Assembly: GCA_007922195.1 (NCBI GenBank)
Contig: ML682013.1
Span: 21,454,645 to 21,518,644, forward strand
Direction: 5' to 3'
DNA: 64,000 nt
Source: Podocnemis expansa
Lineage: Eukaryota > Chordata > Testudines > Podocnemididae
The notes under the pieces are model-generated. The model was not told the origin of the DNA. It was given only the letters and a program-made list of their open reading frames with translations, and made no database searches. The translations under genes and the position numbers were made by a program. Numbering within the stretch: the first letter of the stretch is position 1; every line of letters starts with the position of its first letter. Of the stretch, positions 1-10,525 are shown in pieces.

Positions 1-64
1 CTGTGTAAACACATGAAGTATATTTGTATTTTAGAAACTTGTACATATGACATGATAATAAGAG

Positions 65-164
65 TGTATCATCAACTTCCAGCCAAGTCCATCTACCTCA
101 AGCTTGAGTTCTACTCATTCCGCTTCACCTAATGTGACCAGCTCTGCTCCATCCAGTGCCAGAG
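65..164 (+). CDS. DOCK4: DOCK4 coding exon (C-terminal tail, first exon in window)
   Basis: This exon encodes 33 codons of a Ser/Thr/Pro-rich stretch (CIINFQPSPSTSSLSSTHSA followed by SPNVTSSAPSSAR) and ends with one base of a split codon (AGA G, then gttagt donor at 165). It matches my memory of the disordered C-terminal tail of DOCK4, a RAC guanine-nucleotide exchange factor that acts at the membrane with ELMO. The frame joins perfectly to the next exon (phase 1). The 5' boundary is uncertain: the AG dinucleotides at 61-62 and 63-64 are both possible acceptors, and the upstream pyrimidine tract is unusually poor. A start at the in-frame ttttag acceptor (33-34) is excluded by a stop codon. 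The following intron is only 243 bp. Confidence 0.8.
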
Positions 165-407
165 GTTAGTGCTTGTCCAGTGAGTTAAATGGATCTCAAT
201 GCACTAAACCACTGGTTCTTAAATTATTACCCGTGTGCCACTGGTGTGATACAGAATGCAACTGGTGGTGTAAGGAAGGTGAATTGCTGGGAGGGGAACA
301 ATAGGATGTCTCTCTGTGCTATGAAATTGGCCCACAGAATTGAAGTAGTCATCATTTCATTGCATTTATTTCATTAAGTTATCTTTTTTGGGTTTTTTAT
401 ATTCCAG

Positions 408-517
408 CTTCTCCTCTGTTGTCTGACAAACATAAGCATTCCAGAGAAAATTCTTGCCTGTCCCCAAGAGAGAGGCCATGCAGTGCCATCTACCCGACTC
501 CTTCAGAACCTTCACAG
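408..517 (+). CDS. DOCK4: DOCK4 coding exon
   Basis: An exon bounded by a ttccag acceptor (to 407) and a CAG|gtacac donor. With the split codon from the previous exon it reads ASPLLSDKHKHSRENSCLSP then RERPCSAIYPTPSEPSQ, the basic/serine segment of the DOCK4 tail. It enters in phase 1 and leaves in phase 0. No stop occurs in the used frame, and the residues continue the DOCK4 tail without a gap, which supports both splice sites. Confidence 0.92.
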
Positions 518-1686
518 GTACACAGTTTGTTAGGGAGACCTGTTAACATTTACTAGGAGCAATATGATAAAAAGTTTGTACAACTTTGACACAGATTCAG
601 CAGGAGAATTTAAGTTAGAAAAGATGAGAGTAAGCAGTATGAGAACATTTGCAGACAGGCTAGATAATTTCCTACCCTCTACAACCTTTACCCACTGTTG
701 TTACTTTTGGTAGGTAGGTATTTGTCTGAACTGGCAATAGCATGAATTCAATGGGGAAAAGGAAAGGTTTTCTGCATAGTTATAGACAATATTATTTTAC
801 TGAAGTATGCAGTACATAGTAAATAGAAATGAGCAAGAACTGAAATGTACATCTGCTTAAATTGATCTAATTTGTGATTACCATTTGCCAAATTTAGACC
901 TGGTTTTGATTTCAGATCACAAGAGTTGAGAATAGAAAGGATATATAGTTCATTTCCCTGGCATTACATGCCTGTTCTTGTGTGAGTTAGGGAGCAAGGA
1001 AGCTGGAAGTACTATAACAATAGTAGGTGTCCACTGTGAGCTTTCATTCACCTTCCATAAGTACTGGCCATTGTCAAAGGCAAGATCACTACTAAACTAA
1101 TCATATATGGCAATTCCCAAATCCTTATGTCATTTTAGAGAGAACAGATTAATAGGGAAGGGGAATCAGTTTCTCTTGCATGGGGGAAAGAGAGAGAGAA
1201 AGAGGAGAAACAAATTTTCACCTTAAAATTACTATTTTAAAATCTTAAGTAGGACTATCCCCTTCTTTTAGTTTTGTGGATTAAAAGGGCATACAAATTG
1301 AGCTGTGTACCAGAATTTTGAGTCCTCATTAATTTCATCCTCTTATTAATGGGCCTACTTTCTTTCAAATGCTTTTCCCTTTGCTGTGTATATAAAAACA
1401 TATCTGCTCTATTTCACTTCTACAACCTGGCCCTTGTCAGTGCAAAGATTGGTGGGAAACTCAAGCACTTTGACAGGCAGCTCTATGCCAATTGCAAACC
1501 ACATCTAGCCATTCTGTCCCCTGACAACAGGACAGCTCAGTATTTCTGGTTCCTTTATTTTAGAAATGATTTGTTACTTTCTCCTTAATTTTAGTTCTGC
1601 TTCTCTCTCACTCACTCACTGTTCACCTTTTGGCTATTAAGTTGGTTCTTAAACAGAAAAGAGAATAATTTCTCTTTACACTTGCT

Positions 1687-1717
1687 TTTTTTTTGTTTTG
1701 TTTTGTTTTGTTTTTTT
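1687..1717 (+). repeat. (TTTTG)n simple repeat
   Basis: A T-rich tract with repeated TTTTG units lies just upstream of the GC-rich hAT element. It supplies the pyrimidine run of the pseudo-exon described under rejected items. Confidence 0.85.
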
Positions 1718-1823
1718 AAAATCAGGCCCATCATCATGTTATCTGACAGAATCAGAACAAATATTTAATCTTAGCCAGGTGAGAAACAGTTCTCAGGGAC
1801 CACAAAATGAGTACTTTCAAGGT

Positions 1824-2177
1824 CAGGGGCATCACTGGAGCCTGGCACATGGAACTCATGCCCCAAATCCCAGTGCCAGTGCCCCGAGTCGTGGCGCAGA
1901 CCCTGCCTCTCCTGGTGTCCAGCCAGAGATCCAGGGCCTGGCCACCCGTGGTGGCAGTGGCCGTTTCTGGCCCCATCCTAGGCTGGGCCTCCCGCAGCTG
2001 TGGATGCCGCTCCCTGCCCTGTCCCCAGCCAGGGATCTAGGGCCAGGCTGGCAGCAGCAGACGCGTGAGGCCCAGTCGGGCCCCAGTGGAGAATCGGGGC
2101 CGGGGACATTGCCTGCAGCCAGGGAGCAGGGCTTGGGCCGGGGCCCCAGGTCCTTCCCCAGGGCAGCGACACTCCTG
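1824..2177 (+). mobile_element. GC-rich non-autonomous hAT element, copy 1
   Basis: A 354-bp GC-rich block in AT-rich intron. It begins CAGGGGCATCACTGG and ends GCGACACTCCTG, imperfect terminal inverted repeats. It is flanked by a 7/8 matching 8-bp target duplication (TTCAAGGT at 1816-1823, CTCAAGGT at 2178-2185), the hAT signature. Its left 100 bp align with the element at 40474-40832 in the same orientation and with 37053-37379 in reverse. Many sites that are CG in the 40474 copy are TG or CA here, as expected for an older methylated copy. The ORFs in it are by-products of GC richness; no transposase is encoded. Confidence 0.85.
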
Positions 2178-3285
2178 CTCAAGGTAGCTTCCTGCCACTA
2201 GTAACCAAAGTAGCTTAGAGCAAAAACCAGCAGATATCATGTATATAAAGAAGCTTTGTAGTCAGCCATCAAGAAAGAACTATGCCATTTTTGCTCTCAG
2301 CCTGCAAACTCTTGCTTTGCCAAGTGGAATGCAGCTTCCGTTGCCCGCTGTACCAGAGACTCACCAAGAGAGCCTGAGGAGCCCATAGGCCCAATGTCCA
2401 GTCTCCCAGAGGCTCACCTGACAGGAAAATCTCCCAATCTATCTCTACCCTCAGTGTCCCCAGACAGGGTAAGTAGAAAATTACTTTTGTCATACAAAGA
2501 AGTATATTTCAAAGGCAGAAAGTTGGAGTATTTCCTCATCCTCTCGTGTCCTGATAAAGGGGTCTGTCTTTTCTAGGAAAAGGTGATGGTATCCTTCTCA
2601 GAACCCCTTCCCTTCAGAATAGCAAAAATGGGGTATACTCAAAAAAATACCTTTCTAACCCTCTATCATCAGAGAGGGATGGGAGAAAAAACATATTCAG
2701 TCTTGAGAGACTATAAGGGCCATATTATCACAATCCTTAAAGAGACATCCTTACCACTTCCTAAAAATTAGATGCTGATGCTGTTATTAGTCCCTGTGAT
2801 TTTTATTATAGCACTAGTTTGCATTCAAAGTCTCCATCAGAGCATTCACACTATACTCCCTCAATTTCTTTGTCAGTAAGTAAAAGAATAATGTATACCG
2901 TTATGTCTCCATCTGAAAAAGAAGAGGCACAATACCTGCTCTTCAAATCCAAATTCAGTGCTGCCAGACCATTGCACATTTCATCTGAGTAAGTTACAAG
3001 GACTGAGTAGGACCCAAGCCACAGAAATATTGCACTAATGCTCCTGCCTTGAGCTGCTTCTTAAGATTACATCTGTTCATCTACTGACTACCATTCTGTG
3101 CTTGCTTCTTGGTCCTTGGCTGGGTTGTGATGCCTTGTCTCTATTGCCTGTTCTCAATAAGAAAAATGTGAATGCCTGTTGTTGGTGACAAGCTCCATAG
3201 ACGATTGCCTTTGTAAGAGTTTTGTTGTCTTTTTTTGCTCCTTATTTGCTCCATGATTAGTGGCCTTCTCCTATTTAACTATGAC

Positions 3286-4664
3286 AGAGGCAAGGTGGGT
3301 GAGGTAAGGTCTTTCATTGGACTAACTTCTGTTGGTGGAAGAGACAAGTTTTCAAGCTTCATAGAGCTCATCTTCAGGTCTGGAAAAAATAATCATTAAG
3401 CCACAGCTAAATACAAGGTGGGACAGATTATTGAGCATAAAGGGTTAATGTGTGTTTTTGCATGAAACTATTTAAAAAGAAATGGGCAAGTAACACCTCA
3501 GTAGTCACAGGGCCAAGGAAGATTACTGATTGCAAAATGTTATAATAATCCATAAACTCCCTTGGATGTGTGGCTCACTCATTTTTCTGTGTGAGGTCAT
3601 TCAAGAATGAAATGGTTTTGTGGTTTCACCCATGTTGTTGTTGGGGCATTTGACGCACTAGATGAGTTACACCAAATGTGACAGGCATGTGGAGGATCTT
3701 ATGGGTTGTGTTGGGTATTCAGTAATTTAGCAGTGGTGATATGTCTGTAGGTATTTCATCTGTTGTTTTGGGAGGGTCTGCTGCTGAGTTGAGTTGGTAT
3801 GTCCTCATCTGTGGGAGGCTTGCTTTTGATGATGAGGTGTGGGGGAAGTTGCTTAAAGGCCAGAAGAAGCAGGTGGGAATGATTTCTTTGAGGACGTGGT
3901 CCCCATCAAATATGGGTTGTAACTGTTTGGTAATACCCTATGTCAGGCATGACCAAACTGCAGCTCAGGAGCCACATGTGGCTCTTGAATGAAAAAGTGT
4001 GGCTCAAGGAAGAACATCAGCAAATCAAGTTAGTAGGTAAAAGTACATGGCTATATGCCTCAGTGCGGTTCTTGAAGGTTTAATAATCAACTTGCATGGC
4101 TCTTGAGTTCCATAAGTTTGGCCACCCTGCCCTATATGGATTCTGGGGTGGGCTTGTAGATGACAAATGGAAGTGTGTGTTTTGGGGTTTGTCTGGGATT
4201 TCTTGTTGTTATATCGAAGCAGGTTCTCTTAGGATATTCCACAGTTCCACTCTGTTGGAGTGTCATCCTTTGGGGAAGGCAGTTATAAGTGTGTTGAATA
4301 CGTATCCTGAATTTCAGCTTGGAGTATATTTGATGTAATCTAAATTACTGGCTGTAAATAACAGATTTCTTGCTGTGTCCGAGGTGGTCACTTGATCTCT
4401 GAAGGTACGTGTGATGATTCGTATTATTCTTACATAAAATTGCCGGTAGGGATCCATTGTGCATGCTGATTGTTGCATCAAGGAAGCTGATGCTGGTGCT
4501 GATGATATGCCTGGATGCTACAATCAGCTTCAACATTCTGGACATAAACAAATGTCAGTGTTGGAGATAACCAAATATCAGTGTCTTCCACCAACAGAAG
4601 TTGGTTTAAATGAAAGGTATCTGTTCCATCTTGTGTGTCTCATATCCTAGAACCTTCACAATTA
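3286..4664 (-). mobile_element. Penelope-like element (family B), antisense, degenerate
   Basis: On the - strand the 3' tail lies at about 3286-3405 (complement of the aggcaaggtgggtgaggtaa type tail). A coding remnant at 4345-4551 reads SISFLDATISMHNGS followed by HTYLQRSSDHLGHSKKSVIYSQ, the region after the reverse-transcriptase core of Penelope-like elements (FLDTTI, then Y..RSS.H..H.K.S). A second copy of the same tail sequence appears in the + orientation at about 4590-4664, so the copy is bounded by inverted tails. A hAT element (3944-4129) is nested inside. The coding frames are broken by stops. The class call is firm at 4345-4551 and weaker at 3400-3930. Confidence 0.65.
3944..4129. 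mobile_element. Short hAT-type element nested in the Penelope copy
   Basis: A 186-bp element beginning CAGGCATGACCAAACTG and ending AGTTTGGCCACCCTG, which are inverted repeats of each other. It is flanked by an 8-bp target duplication with one difference (CCCTATGT at 3936-3943, CCCTATAT at 4130-4137). The length, terminal CAGG...CCTG and 8-bp duplication identify a non-autonomous hAT element. It sits within the family B Penelope copy and is therefore younger. Confidence 0.88.
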
Positions 4665-5764
4665 CAATGGCATTACAGACTTCATAACTTTGTCATTCTT
4701 TGTGTTTCATATAAATATGTTTCCTTGATCTCTCCTAGTGACTTCAGTTGCTTTTCCAGCTCTGGTACTTTTCCTTCAGAAAAGGGAATCAGTTTTATTA
4801 TTTCACTCGCTTGGCAAAGAGCAGTAGTTAATGCTAGAAGAAGATGAGAACAGGATTTGACTTGTTTAGTTTCCTGGCCTGATTGTTGGTCTGATCTTCC
4901 TTTAAATTACAAAGACAGCATCCTTTCTATTCTGATTTGCCTCAAAAATTATACCTGAGTTATTTGTGGCACTCACTATTTTATTTTCCTCTGTTATTTA
5001 TTGATCAAAAAGTGTTCAGTGCATTGTGTGAATGTTGCCAATAGAAACACCTAGGGGCTTAGAATGATTTCATGGTATTGCTATGCTTTCTGTAGTAAAC
5101 CAGTATTCAGGTAGGAGGGAATTGCCATCCTGCAGGGCATAATTCTTACCCACAATAAAGGTAAGGAACTCTGCTATGAGCAAGAATTAGATCTTAGGCA
5201 GAATTAGGAAAATGACCCTCTCCTAAAGAGACGGCAACATTCTAGGCATCACCAAATGTCAGTATCTGTAGTAGGTCCTTATCCTGCAATGAAATCCTTA
5301 CAGGTGGACTCTGATTCCCATTTGGCATCCAGCAGAAGACAAGGCACACAGATTTCTTTTAGGATTGGGTTTTAGATTCTAATTGTAATGGGGCAGGGAA
5401 CTGCCTTGCATACTGGCAAAGCCAATAAATAATAACCATCTCAAATTATTCCAGTGTGCTCAAGTTTCTGAGGAGGAATTAATCTCCATTTTTCCTATAT
5501 ATTTCCACACAATTTTAAGTTTATTTGGGGGTTTTAACCCCCAAATTTCTTCTTTAATAAACAAAAAACAAACATAAAAAACTACCCTCTTTGTAGGTAT
5601 ATATTTGGTTTACCTCAGATTTCAAGATCCTTTTCCTTATTTAAATAATTTGGGCCAAATTCTTTTGAACAATTTGTCTTTGAGAAGCTAAAGAAATTGT
5701 CTTCTAAAAGCTCATTAGATTGCCATTTTATTTTCCCTTGAAATTCCCTGTTCTGAATTTCCAG

Positions 5765-5837
5765 AGAATGCTGTTTAATCATATCGGAGATGGTGCTTTG
5801 CCCCGAAGTGATCCTAACCTGCCTGGCCCTGAGAAAG
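5765..5837 (+). CDS. DOCK4: DOCK4 coding exon
   Basis: A 73-nt exon with tttccag acceptor and AAAG|gtgagt donor. It encodes RMLFNHIGDGALPRSDPNLP then GPEK plus one base (phase 0 in, phase 1 out). RMLFNHIGDGALPRSDPNL is a conserved block of the DOCK4 tail. Skipping it would shift the frame, so it must be constitutive or mark an alternative C-terminus. Confidence 0.95.
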
Positions 5838-7508
5838 GTGAGTAAAGTCCTATACCACTTCAGATATCAGTGAAGATACAATTAAAATTTGATATGACTA
5901 TATAATGCTACTCCTCTTGAACAGCTAGTGAATAATTATAGTTCCTAGGTCTCATAAAGCACTTCCTCTTGATGCATCTCAAAGTGCTTCACAAAGAATG
6001 GACAGTGTACCTGTGATCTGAACCTTGCATTCAGAAGGGTTCCGGAGATAGCAGAGTGTCGAGTCAGTGATGGAGCAGCAGATAGCAATACACTACTGCT
6101 GGCTGGCTACTTGCTAGCATGGTCTTGAGCTAACTCACCTGGAAGGAAGTCTAAAGGCTCAAGCATGGGAGAGAGATACATGTTCATCTGGAGGCTGTAG
6201 GGAAGGTTGAGAAGATCTTGAATTGGGGTGGTAAGCCACCCTGAATGTTGATACATCCATTTACCTTTGAGCCCTACATAATCTCCTCCCCATTTATAGT
6301 TATTCATGTTTGAGTCTGGAATGCTACTGGAAATAGAGCCAATTATTTTTACCATATTAAAGAAAATAAGAAAAATCCATTACTTGCTGCCCAGAAGATA
6401 TGAATTGGAGACTTTTGTATTGTTGGCATAATCACCCCACACAATGCACTAACCTTTACACTGAAATCACTCTGGATTACACAGAGACATTCCAAATGGA
6501 CTACAGTAAAACAGATTAATTCAAATCAATATATTTCAAAAGAGCATATAACTTGAGCTGAATTTCCATCCTGGAAAAAAAAAAAGTTGAGTTTTGTAAA
6601 ATTTTTGTCATTCTGCAGTGGGACGAAAATTGAAAAACCAGAATTTTCAATGGAACAAAAAAATACAGAATTTCCAGGCAGTAGAAATATTTTGGTCTTT
6701 ACAAAATGAAATAAACGGGCCTGGAAACCAGAGAACTGACCATGTGGGAAGCCCACTAACCCACAAGAGTGGAGCTAAGGAGCAAGGTACCTGAGGGGGC
6801 TTGCCCTCATGGTCACTTTTGAAGTAGGGACAGATCTTGCTGCTATATGAAAGTAACATATTAGTATATATATGGTAAATGTATCTTTATTTTGTGTTAG
6901 AAAACAAAAAAAAGGCAAAGTGGTCTTTTAGGAAATAGACTGATCACAGTTTGCTGCTCTTAGGGTAAAACCTTTCATGCAGAAGCACTTCCCAGGAGAG
7001 TTAATTAAAGAGATTGATTAAAAAAAAAGTGCCCAATCCTAGGTCACCTGCTAACCTCCAGTAAAGTTGTTAGCTCATCACAAATTAGTTCTTTGTAATA
7101 TTTGCAGGGAACATTTTATAAAATGTTTCTTCTTTACAAAGTGTAATAAAAGATCAGGACATTTTTGTTTTGTTTTTAATGACTAGACAGGTTGTGGGCA
7201 ATATTTCATTAAATGGAATACTGTTAAGGTTGGTACATGCCAAAAATCAGACTGGCGATTATATGCTGGGCACATGAATATTATGGCACATGTGACTATA
7301 GAGACCAGGTGGATACTAGTTTAAATATGCCCCCTCTCCTTCTTACTTCGTGCTCCCCTCATTTGTGTATTTATTTCCTGTTATGTATTTTCTAAATTGT
7401 AGGGACTATCCTTGTATTATTTGTACGATATCATATATGCTAAAAATCTGGGGGTCCTTAGATGCTGTGTAAGATAAATAATAAACAATAACATCAATAT
7501 TTTCCAGA

Positions 7509-7688
7509 GAGATAGCTGTGTTAGTCTGTGAACAGCAAAAACAATGAGAGTCCTGTGGCACCTTAAAGACTAAGAAATTTCTTCGGGCATAACTTTTCAT
7601 GAGCTCCAACCAACTTCTGATGAATACATGACTGGGGAAATTTGTTAGTCTTTAAGGTGCCACAAGACTCACATTGTTTTAATATCAG
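7509..7688. mobile_element. Pair of Penelope-like tails in inverted orientation
   Basis: A - strand tail at about 7509-7632 (tgttagtctgt, gtcctgtggcaccttaaag, then 'cataacttttcatgagct') is followed by a + strand tail at about 7637-7688 (tttgttagtctttaaggtgc, cacaagactc). Both match the 3' end of the large Penelope copy at 44050-44135. The two tails can fold on each other. No coding sequence is present. Confidence 0.75.
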
Positions 7689-7963
7689 CACTGCATTCTG
7701 TCACTCTATTTATGTAAATGAGCACAAGGTCCTTCTCTCTTTCTGTACTATGTTTACATGCAAGCAAAGAGGAGAATGGTTTACATAGGACTTATGCTCC
7801 CTATATCTTGGAGGAAGTCTGAATTTATTGAATTTATTGTCAACAAATGGTTCAGCTTAAAAGGTGTTTCTACCAGTGGTGGAGTCGTTACGTATTGAAG
7901 GTGGTAGATTTTCCATTAAGTGGAGGCAGCTTTAAGGGAAACTGCATTAAAAAAAACAAACAA

Positions 7964-8470
7964 ACAAACAAGGAGTCCTGTGGCACTTTTAAAGATTAAC
8001 AAATTTATTTATTGCATGAACTTTCATGGGAGAAAATCCCACTTCGTCAGAAGCTTTGAAGATGGGGGAACTTACAGAATGGGAGAAAAATATACACAGA
8101 CAAGTGTCAGTCATAGGATCAGGACAGACTTTACAGCAAATCAGTGCAGTAGTTCAGATTCAAACACTGGGGAACAGTATGAGGAAGATGAGGTCAAGTC
8201 ACCGCCTGTAATGAGAAAAAAATCCAAAGTCCTTATTTAGTCCTGAAACAACACTGTCAAATTTGCATATGAATTCCCATTCTGCAGTTTGTTCTTGAAG
8301 CCAGGAGCTGTTAGTCATTTGTTTGAGCACAGCTATTAGCAAATCATCAATGGCATGATCAGGAAGACTGAAGTGTACACCTACTGGTGTTTGAATGTAT
8401 TATGTAAGATTTCTTTTGCCCCTCCAGTGTTAAATGCCCTTTTTTGTCAGACAAATGGAAAGAATATTAT
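7964..8470 (-). mobile_element. Penelope-like element fragment (family A), antisense
   Basis: The complement of this segment follows the + strand copy at 43700-44110 closely: the tail 'aaggagtcctgtggcac', the 'cacttcgtcagaagctttg' stretch, then (8255-8400) the complement of the GIY-YIG C-terminal coding end. It is thus a 5'-truncated copy of about 0.5 kb, inserted antisense to DOCK4. A (CAAA)n run at about 7958-7972 lies at its outer edge, as expected near an insertion tail. Confidence 0.8.
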
Positions 8471-9298
8471 AGTATGAGAAGTCTGATGTTCCTGACATAG
8501 AGAATATTCTATGCTTTGCGCAGTTTCACTCTATAATTCAGTTAAAGACATACAAGCCTCAGATAATGACAGATAAATACCAAAAGGTGACCTTACACAA
8601 GCCAAGTGTGCCCAAGTCGTCATGCAACAAAGTAAAATTACATTTTTAATTAGAACTTTGAGCCAAGGATACAATATGCTGCCCTCACTACACTTTTTGG
8701 TTTGTGCTATTTTAATGGTTTTTTTTTAACTTCTTGATTTCCATCAGTCTCTGTATTTTTGTTCATTTCCTAGCCATCTCAATGTTAACATTGAAGGTTT
8801 TCTGAGGGAATATTGGCTGGAATTTCAGTCAGTTTTCTTCTCCTGTCTTTCCATATGTAAAGCAATTCAGAAGAAGTTGCCTAGGAACAGTCTGTTTCAT
8901 TCCACACAAAACTCTTAAACAGCCAGCCTGCTGCAGAGGGAAATGAACTGTATTCATAGGATTCTAGTCTGTTACCATGTATAGATAGATTTGTGTGTGT
9001 AAAGTGATAGAGTGCTCTTTTAGCTGTTATTGCTGATGAGGTCTGAATTGTTGAACTATCTCAAATTCACCTAGGGGGCTAAATCATACACCAAGCAGGC
9101 TAGAAATCTGACATGCATTATTTTAAGTGCTTTTTAAAATGCTGTTGTAATCATGAGAGTTTTTCAAGCATGCTGTTAAGTTGGTTAACATTTTAAACCT
9201 ACCTATGTGTAACCTTCATGGATGTAGGAAGGTGGAGAGGTTAGAAATGAGAGCTGGAAATGTTAGTGGATGTGTCAACATTTGTTATTCTCTTCCAG

Positions 9299-9412
9299 CT
9301 GTAAACACCACACCCAGCAGCTGGAGCCTGGACAGTGGGAAAGAAGTCAGGAACATGTCAGAAAGTGGAAAGCTTATGTCTCCTCCTGTGCCACCAAGAC
9401 CCGCGCAGACTG
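9299..9412 (+). CDS. DOCK4: DOCK4 coding exon with PPVPPRP motif
   Basis: Acceptor tcttccag, donor ACTG|gtgagt, entering and leaving in phase 1. It encodes (A)VNTTPSSWSLDSGKEVRNM then SESGKLMSPPVPPRPAQT and one base. PPVPPRP is a class II-like SH3 ligand; the DOCK4 tail is known to bind SH3 adaptors such as CRK. Residues match the DOCK4 tail in order, and the phase fits both neighbours. Confidence 0.95.
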
Positions 9413-10463
9413 GTGAGTATATGAACATTACAGGTCAGCCTCCACTTACAAAATGATTTACTTGATGACTTTGACTCTTTTCACTCTGATTAACACTTAA
9501 CTCCCTGGGCAGGATGATTTATCAGTTGATTGCTGTGGATGGAAGGCTGTAGAAGTGCAGTTATTTTCAGCTTGTTGCCATTCTGTACTCCATAATGTTC
9601 CATTGTTTGTATCCCACAACTTCATTGAATGACTTATTAGTTTCAAACTGTTCATGTTGATACCAGAAATGATGACTGAGTTTTTGGTCTTTTGATCTTA
9701 CCATGATTGGAGATTAGCAATCACAAAATGGGTACTATGAAAAGAAGGATCATATTGGCAGTCATGTAAGTCCATGTGTTCAGTTTCAGTAACTACTTTG
9801 CCCTTCAAAAAAACCATTTTCCCAATATAAAGGAAAATATATTTAAGTTCTACTTTAAATATAATTGTTTTCAAGTGGTTGAAGATATTTTCCATTTATC
9901 ATCGTGCCTCACATCACACCATAGAGCTGCAGGCCTCTGGTATAAGCATGCTTTGTCGTGCATTATTGTTATTTAATACATACATACAGAATTATTCTTT
10001 TCCTTAAAAGAAAAAGCGAAGGAAGTGGAAGAAAGCATAATAAGGAAATTTTTTCAATCACAATGCCAGTTGGTTTAGAAAGATGTAAAAGATGCCCTGG
10101 GAGCTGGGTGCATAAATATTTCATGCTGTATGTATTCTCTTGTCAGATAACCTTTGCCTAACTTTGAAAACAAAACAAAATTTTCTAAAGCATGCACTGC
10201 CTTTGAGCAAGAGGCACAGAATGGAACAGAGGGAGGTATTGGGTAGTAAAAATTGGATCATCTCTTTTCCATTAACAGAGCTTTCCCAGGCATATATTAT
10301 GTATCTTTTTTTTTTTTTTTTCTGTGAACTATCACCATACTGGTGATATTTTGTATCTGGTAGAATTTCTAGGATAAACTTGATTTACAGTTTTCATTAG
10401 GGTAGCATTTTAAAATCTGCTTAGTTTCTGTGAAACTGAATTAAAATCTTTCTAACTTCACAG
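9413..10463 (+). other. DOCK4: DOCK4 intron
   Basis: A 1.05-kb AT-rich intron (gt at 9413, ag at 10462-10463). A run of about 16 T lies at 10306-10321. I see no mobile element and no extra exon. Confidence 0.8.
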
Positions 10464-10525
10464 CTTCACCGGCAAGGCACGTAACCTCAGTTTCCCCTTG
10501 TCCTGCTGGCAGATCTCCAATGAAG
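10464..10525 (+). CDS. DOCK4: DOCK4 coding exon
   Basis: A 62-nt exon, acceptor ttcacag, donor AAG|gtattg, phase 1 in and phase 0 out. It encodes (A)SPARHVTSVSPCPAGRSPMK, the SP-rich linker that in DOCK4 leads straight into GSVQSFTPSP of the final exon. The in-frame junction to 13826 is exact. Confidence 0.93.

Larger units (their letters stand above)
518..5764 (+). other. DOCK4: DOCK4 intron with mobile-element insertions
   Basis: A 5.2-kb intron (gt at 518-519, ag at 5763-5764). It contains a (TTTTG)n tract near 1687-1716, a GC-rich hAT-type element at 1824-2177, and an antisense Penelope-like copy at about 3286-4664 with a nested hAT element. Between 2186 and 3280, and from 4670 to 5764, I see AT-rich unique sequence with no recognisable exon. 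A GA-rich run lies at about 1184-1206. Confidence 0.7.
5838..9298 (+). other. DOCK4: DOCK4 intron
   Basis: A 3.46-kb intron. It holds inverted Penelope tails at 7509-7688 and an antisense Penelope fragment at 7964-8470. A stretch at about 7380-7500 (a 'tgta.ggactatc...ggggtccttaga.gctgtgtaa...aataat' pattern) resembles a widespread old amniote interspersed repeat, but I cannot name it. I saw no additional exon in the rest. Confidence 0.65.

Noticed and set aside
1726..1778. Possible extra DOCK4 exon (atcag acceptor, CAG|gtgaga donor, 53 nt)
   Set aside because: After the phase-0 exon ending at 517 it reads into TGA within seven codons, its length is not a multiple of three, and the DOCK4 tail is already continuous without it.
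1698..2201. 167-codon + strand frame and antisense frames
   Set aside because: They overlie the GC-rich hAT element; no domain, and frames occur on both strands because of composition.
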